Source of the DNA: Theodoxus fluviatilis
Lineage: Eukaryota; Mollusca; Gastropoda; Cycloneritida; Neritidae
Reading direction: 5' to 3'
Length of the DNA stretch: 12,500 nucleotides
Assembly: GCA_034096865.1 (NCBI GenBank)
Contig: JAWQFJ010026676.1
Span: forward strand, 1-12,500
Shown here piece by piece: positions 9,281 through 12,500 of the stretch. The notes below the pieces were generated by a model. It ran no database searches and was not told the DNA's origin. It saw nothing but the letters and a program-made list of their open reading frames with translations. Both the position numbers and the translations under genes were made by a program. Positions within the stretch are counted from its first letter, which is position 1, and each line of letters opens with the position of its first letter.

Positions 9281-9540
9281 CACTACCTCTCAATACACAA
9301 CCTTTCAATACTCTACCTCTCAATACTCTACCTCTTAATACACTACCTCTCAATAAACAACCTTTCAATACTCTACCTCTCAATATACTACCTTTCAATA
9401 CTCTACCTCTCAATACACTACCTCTCAATACACAACCTTTCAATACTCTACCTCTCAATACACTACCTCTCAATACACAACCTTTCAATACTCTACCTCT
9501 CAATACTCTACCTCTCAATACACTACCTCTCAATACTCTA

Positions 9541-10186
9541 CCTCTCAATACACTACCTCTCAATACACTACCTCTCAATATTCTACCTCTCAATACACTA
9601 CCTCACCTATCAAAACACTATCTCTCAAAACATTACATCTAAATACACTACTTCTCAATACACTACCTCTCAATACTCTACCTCTCAATACACTACCTCT
9701 CAATACACCTTCTCTCAATACACCATATCTCAATACACTACCACTCAACCTCTCAATACACTACCTCTCAACCTCTCAATACACTACCTCTCATTAATCT
9801 ACCTCTCAATACACTACCTCTCAATACACAACCTTTCAATACTCTACCTCTCAATACTCTACCTCTCAATACACTACCTCTCATTAATCTACCTCTCAAT
9901 ACACTACCTCTCAATACACAACCTTTCAATACTCTACCTCTCAATACTCTACCTCTCAATACACTACCTCTCAATACTCTACCTCTCAATACACTACCTC
10001 ACCTCTCAAAGCACTATCTCTCAAAACATTTCATCTCAATACACTACCTCTCAATACACCACCTCTCAATACTCTACCTTTCAATACACTACCTCTCAAT
10101 ACACCTTCTCTCAATACTCCATATCTCAATACGCTACCACTCAACCTCTCAATACACTACCTCTCAACCTCTCAATACACTACCTC
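9541..10186 (+). repeat. Duplicated block of about 250 bp at an offset of 396 bp
   Basis: Positions 9541-9790 align without gaps to 9937-10186, with about 11 differences by eye. Shared landmarks are CCTCACCT (9601 and 9997), CACCTTCTCTC, CCATATCTC and CCACTCAACC (9741 and 10137). The intervening sequence holds the perfect 90-bp duplication, which could be the newer insertion. Confidence 0.85.
9791..9970 (+). repeat. Perfect 90-bp tandem duplication inside the array
   Basis: Positions 9791-9880 and 9881-9970 are identical base for base. Each copy starts at the rare TCATTAATCT variant and carries one CACAACCTTT unit. Perfect identity, against several percent divergence elsewhere, marks this as a recent event. 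Confidence 0.9.
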
Positions 10187-10340
10187 TCAATACACTACCT
10201 CTTAAAACACTACCTCTCAATACACTACCTCTCAATACACTACCTCTCAATGCACTACCCCTCAATGCACTACCCCTCAATACACTACCTCTCAATACAC
10301 TACCTCTCAATACACTACCTCTCAATACACTACCTCTCAA

Positions 10341-10640
10341 TCACTCACTCACTCGCTTGGTGGTTGCCAAACAATAGCAACATGAAGTTTGGACACAAGT
10401 AAAATTGTTCGTTTCATTTTGTATTATTCATTTGCTCATTCACTTACTCATCCATTCGCTTGTTTCTTCATTCATCCATACATTCAGATCAAATCAGTCA
10501 GTCACTCATTCAGTCAGTCATTCACTAACTCACCTACATACTCACCAACTAATTTACTAATTCGTTCACTCATTCACTCGGTCGCTCGCTCATCACTCCC
10601 TCGCTCTCTCGCTCCTTCGCTCATTCAGTATATACTTGTA
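10341..10640 (+). repeat. Degenerate TCAC/TCAT tetranucleotide-rich sequence
   Basis: A short perfect (ACTC)n run at 10341-10354 closes the minisatellite. After a unique spacer, 10420-10630 is dense in CATTCACT, CAGTCAGT and CGCTCGCT words. No period stays perfect for long. The open frame here is Ser/His/Leu low-complexity and not a gene. Confidence 0.6.
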
Positions 10641-11402
10641 TGTTCACTTAAATCCGCACGGACATAGCAAACTTCGTATTCATCTCACGTGTGTGTGGTA
10701 GCCATTTATTTGCAAGCGTCACTACACACTGTTTGTAGGTTAGTTCCGAACAGTCGTGCACAAAGAGCAATGCTAATTGGGAATGACGCTAGCAGTCTAC
10801 ATGTATGGTACTGGAGAGCATTCTGAGAGCTCAAACTTCCACGAAGAAAACCATAACTACTCATCTATGGCCCACATAATAAATTCAGGCAGGATTTTCT
10901 ACTAACCAGGCCTAACGCTACGAATTTTAATTCATTTTATCGCCGCGCCAACTAACAGCGTCATCAATAGTTTGACGTCATCAACTTTGTGATATACGAT
11001 AAAATGTCTCTTCTTGCTGTAATTCCCAAACAAGATAACAGATAAGCTCCGATATGTTTAGGATTGTTTCTTGGGTAAAACCCTGATCCTCTATCAATTT
11101 TCATCAGAATACGTTTTTAACTTTTTGAGTTCTTCAGCTGAATAACTAATTAACAAACGACCCGAGAGTAAAACATAACCTCTTTGGCGGAAGTAATAAG
11201 ATCCCTTGTTGTGTCAAAGACGGCAGCAGACGTGACAGGAGTGAAGGCGCGAAGCTGCGGTCCAGATGTCTGTTGCTCCAGTCAGACATGCCTACGGATG
11301 GCAAAACTTGTCCAGGAATGCGTGTTTGAGAGTTGGCATTCCGACGCTCGCAACCTTTCCTCTTGCGAAAGGTCAGCTCGGAGCATCACGACATTTTTAC
11401 TG
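10641..11402. other. Unique sequence, no gene seen
   Basis: Mixed to AT-rich sequence with no supported gene. It includes a perfect CRE-type palindrome at 10973-10980 and a small hairpin with arms ACCTTTC (11353-11359) and GAAAGGT (11367-11373). CpG density rises after about 11220. Confidence 0.5.
10973..10980. promoter_or_regulatory. TGACGTCA, full CRE palindrome
   Basis: This is the perfect 8-bp consensus for CREB/ATF bZIP dimers. A single 8-mer in a 12.5-kb window has a chance expectation of around 0.2, so functional meaning is unproven. Confidence 0.25.
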
Positions 11403-11460
11403 CTTCCGGCCCGGAAGAGGCTGTACTCGAGTACTTCCGGTCTCCACCGCGACCTTGACC
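11403..11460. promoter_or_regulatory. Palindrome-rich cluster with ETS-like and nuclear-receptor-like motifs
   Basis: CTTCCGG-C-CCGGAAG (11403-11417) is a perfect inverted repeat of an ETS-type core. GTACTCGAGTAC (11423-11434) is a perfect 12-bp palindrome. A third ETS-type core, ACTTCCGG, overlaps its end (11433-11440). GACCTTGACC (11451-11460) resembles tandem AGGTCA half-sites on the minus strand. ACTTCCGG is a frequent core-promoter element in animals. An ATG lies at 11480 just downstream, but its frame closes after 11 codons at a TAG within a T-rich AG acceptor-like site. Confidence 0.3.
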
Positions 11461-12387
11461 TTTCTCCTCTACCTTCAAGATGACTTTCTCTGGAAAAATA
11501 TTGCTCTTTTTTTAGGTCAGTCACTCGAGATGAGTATATTGTCTTTGAAACATGGTGGCACTCTTCCTCTCCTTGCCTCATCTATTCCCAGTGTCGCAGG
11601 CGTGATGTTTATTTGCTTCTTTTCATGGCGATCTTCCTGCGGCAGTGGATTTTTTTACGATGTCGTAAAAACACAGCAAACCGAATTCACCTCACCAGCG
11701 CCATTAGTTGTGAAAAGAGACCGAGGGGTCTGATCATTTGGCCTTATAGCAGCCACTCTGCGTAAATGGACTCGATTGCCATATATTTGTTATCATGAAG
11801 TTGGTGTCCCTACAAAAACCGACTGATGCAGTTGTGAGTACGAAGCAGCTGGATACAAAGTGGAGCAAGATGACGAATTTTGCAGGCGGAAACTTGAGAA
11901 AAACACTGCTTCTGTCAGGTGTTCCACGCAACCAAAAAAGGAATGATATTTTTGCGACTATTATGGGTTGTAACAGACACTTTGTCCTTAGATATTCTTG
12001 GCAGTTTGTTGTACGCGTGTAAATCCTGCAATAAAAATGCATGCCCTACAAAACTTTTTGTGTGCTTATAAATGAACTGTCTTTTTGACGCTTGCTTTGA
12101 CCAATTCCTCTGAAACATTCAGCCGACCAAGATTACGTGATGGTTCCACGTGCACTGGTGATGAGTCATTCAGGTTCACAGAAGCCCCACAATCATGTCT
12201 ACGCATCAAAACAGCCTCGGCGAGCATAGTCCCTTTATGTCTGCGATCGAAAGTATTGCATCATTATAGCAAGCTTTTATTGCCTTTTGCTTCTTTTCCC
12301 TCTCAAGGCGGGGTGGAAGTGAGCGATGAGGTGCGTGTTTTACCCGACACCGGTCAGAGCAGGTATCGACCAATGTACACCTGGCCA
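11461..12387. other. Unique sequence, no gene confirmed
   Basis: Overlapping frames of 75-155 codons occur on both strands, for example 11266-11733 on +, but none shows a recognisable domain and they contradict each other. A CACGTG E-box (12147-12152) and a TGAGTCA AP-1 site (12162-12168) lie 9 bases apart. They are noted only as motifs. Confidence 0.4.
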
Positions 12388-12500
12388 TGACCCGGGGTCA
12401 CTGGGGGCTGGGCACTGGTGCCAGTGACACGCTGGCCTTGGCAGACGTCCAGCTCTGGCCAGACCGGGCCTAGCCACGTCATAGACTGGCCAGGGTGTCT
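12388..12500. other. GC-rich, dyad-rich stretch running off the window
   Basis: TGACCC-G-GGGTCA (12388-12400) is a perfect dyad. GTCACTGG (12397-12404) pairs with CCAGTGAC (12421-12428), and CACTGG (12413-12418) can also pair with CCAGTG (12421-12426). CTGGCC occurs four times (12381, 12432, 12455, 12486). Composition differs sharply from the rest of the window, which suggests the edge of another repeat or a CpG-type element. The window ends before it can be resolved. Confidence 0.4.

Larger units (their letters stand above)
9051..10340 (+). repeat. 15-bp minisatellite array, about 86 units, G-less + strand
   Basis: The unit is CTACCTCTCAATACA and permutations, with common variants ACTCTA, ACACAACCTTT and ATTAATCTA. 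The array is about 1.29 kb. Because 15 bases equal five codons, pentapeptide frames stay open on both strands: LSIHY-type on + (9278-10402, running past the array) and RGSVL-type on - (9084-9593 and 9768-9989). Neither is supported as a protein. Between 9050 and 10354 the + strand has only five G residues (9280, 10011, 10133, 10252, 10267) and a single CpG. Six-base CTCACC or CTCAAC insertions break the 15-base phase near 9601, 9747 and 9768, and again 396 bases later. Confidence 0.97.

Noticed and set aside
9051..10340. Possible CRISPR array
   Set aside because: Repeats are contiguous 15-bp units without unique spacers, in a eukaryotic context. This is a minisatellite.
11184..11733. Overlapping + frames of 99 and 155 codons and a minus frame of 99
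   Set aside because: No family resemblance, conflicting frames, and start codons without support. The 155-codon frame crosses the palindrome cluster that looks regulatory.

Overview
This window looks like non-coding DNA from an animal nuclear genome, most likely a marine invertebrate and plausibly a mollusc. It has no compact gene order. It carries very long (CT)n, (GT)n, (GAA)n and (ATT)n microsatellites and the 3' end of a CR1/L2-like non-LTR retrotransposon. I found no intact protein-coding gene, rRNA or tRNA. Almost every long open frame lies inside simple repeats whose unit is a multiple of three, or is the remnant of the retroelement. The organism call is inference; the sequence does not name a species.

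Layout. Positions 1-640 are unique sequence with a G-quadruplex-type tract at 539-575. A GT/GC alternating block (640-860) and a CT tract (978-1143) follow. Positions 1476-2309 hold a 5'-truncated LINE: the C-terminal end of its reverse transcriptase ORF with one in-frame stop, a 3' UTR, the GCGCTATATAAAT tail motif, and about 33 ATT units. Positions 2656-3042 hold a purine-rich triplet-repeat zone that grades from degenerate into (GAC)8 and then (GAA)47. CT tracts recur at 3365-3598, 3906-4214 and 5723-5861, all with C/T on the + strand. Between the first two of these, 3599-3904 ends in AATAAA plus (CAGTT)4 and may be another retroelement 3' end. A second G-rich tract lies at 4982-5101 and a CAC repeat at 6288-6373.

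A second GT/GC block is at 7551-7740 and a TGAC tetranucleotide array at 7926-7980, with decayed relatives to about 8264. A 10-bp tandem repeat sits at 8587-8630. The most striking feature is a minisatellite of about 1.29 kb at 9051-10340. Its 15-bp unit is CTACCTCTCAATACA, with 90-bp higher-order repeats and a block of about 250 bp duplicated at an offset of 396 bp. Its + strand has only five G residues, so it is a natural G-less segment. Degenerate TCAC/TCAT-type sequence follows to about 10640.

The right-hand end (10640-12500) is the least repetitive. It contains a CRE palindrome, a palindrome-rich cluster with ETS-like cores at 11403-11460, and a GC-rich, dyad-rich stretch at 12388-12500. 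These may be regulatory, but no gene was found for them to serve. No genes act together here; the content is transposon debris and tandem repeats in several stages of birth and decay.
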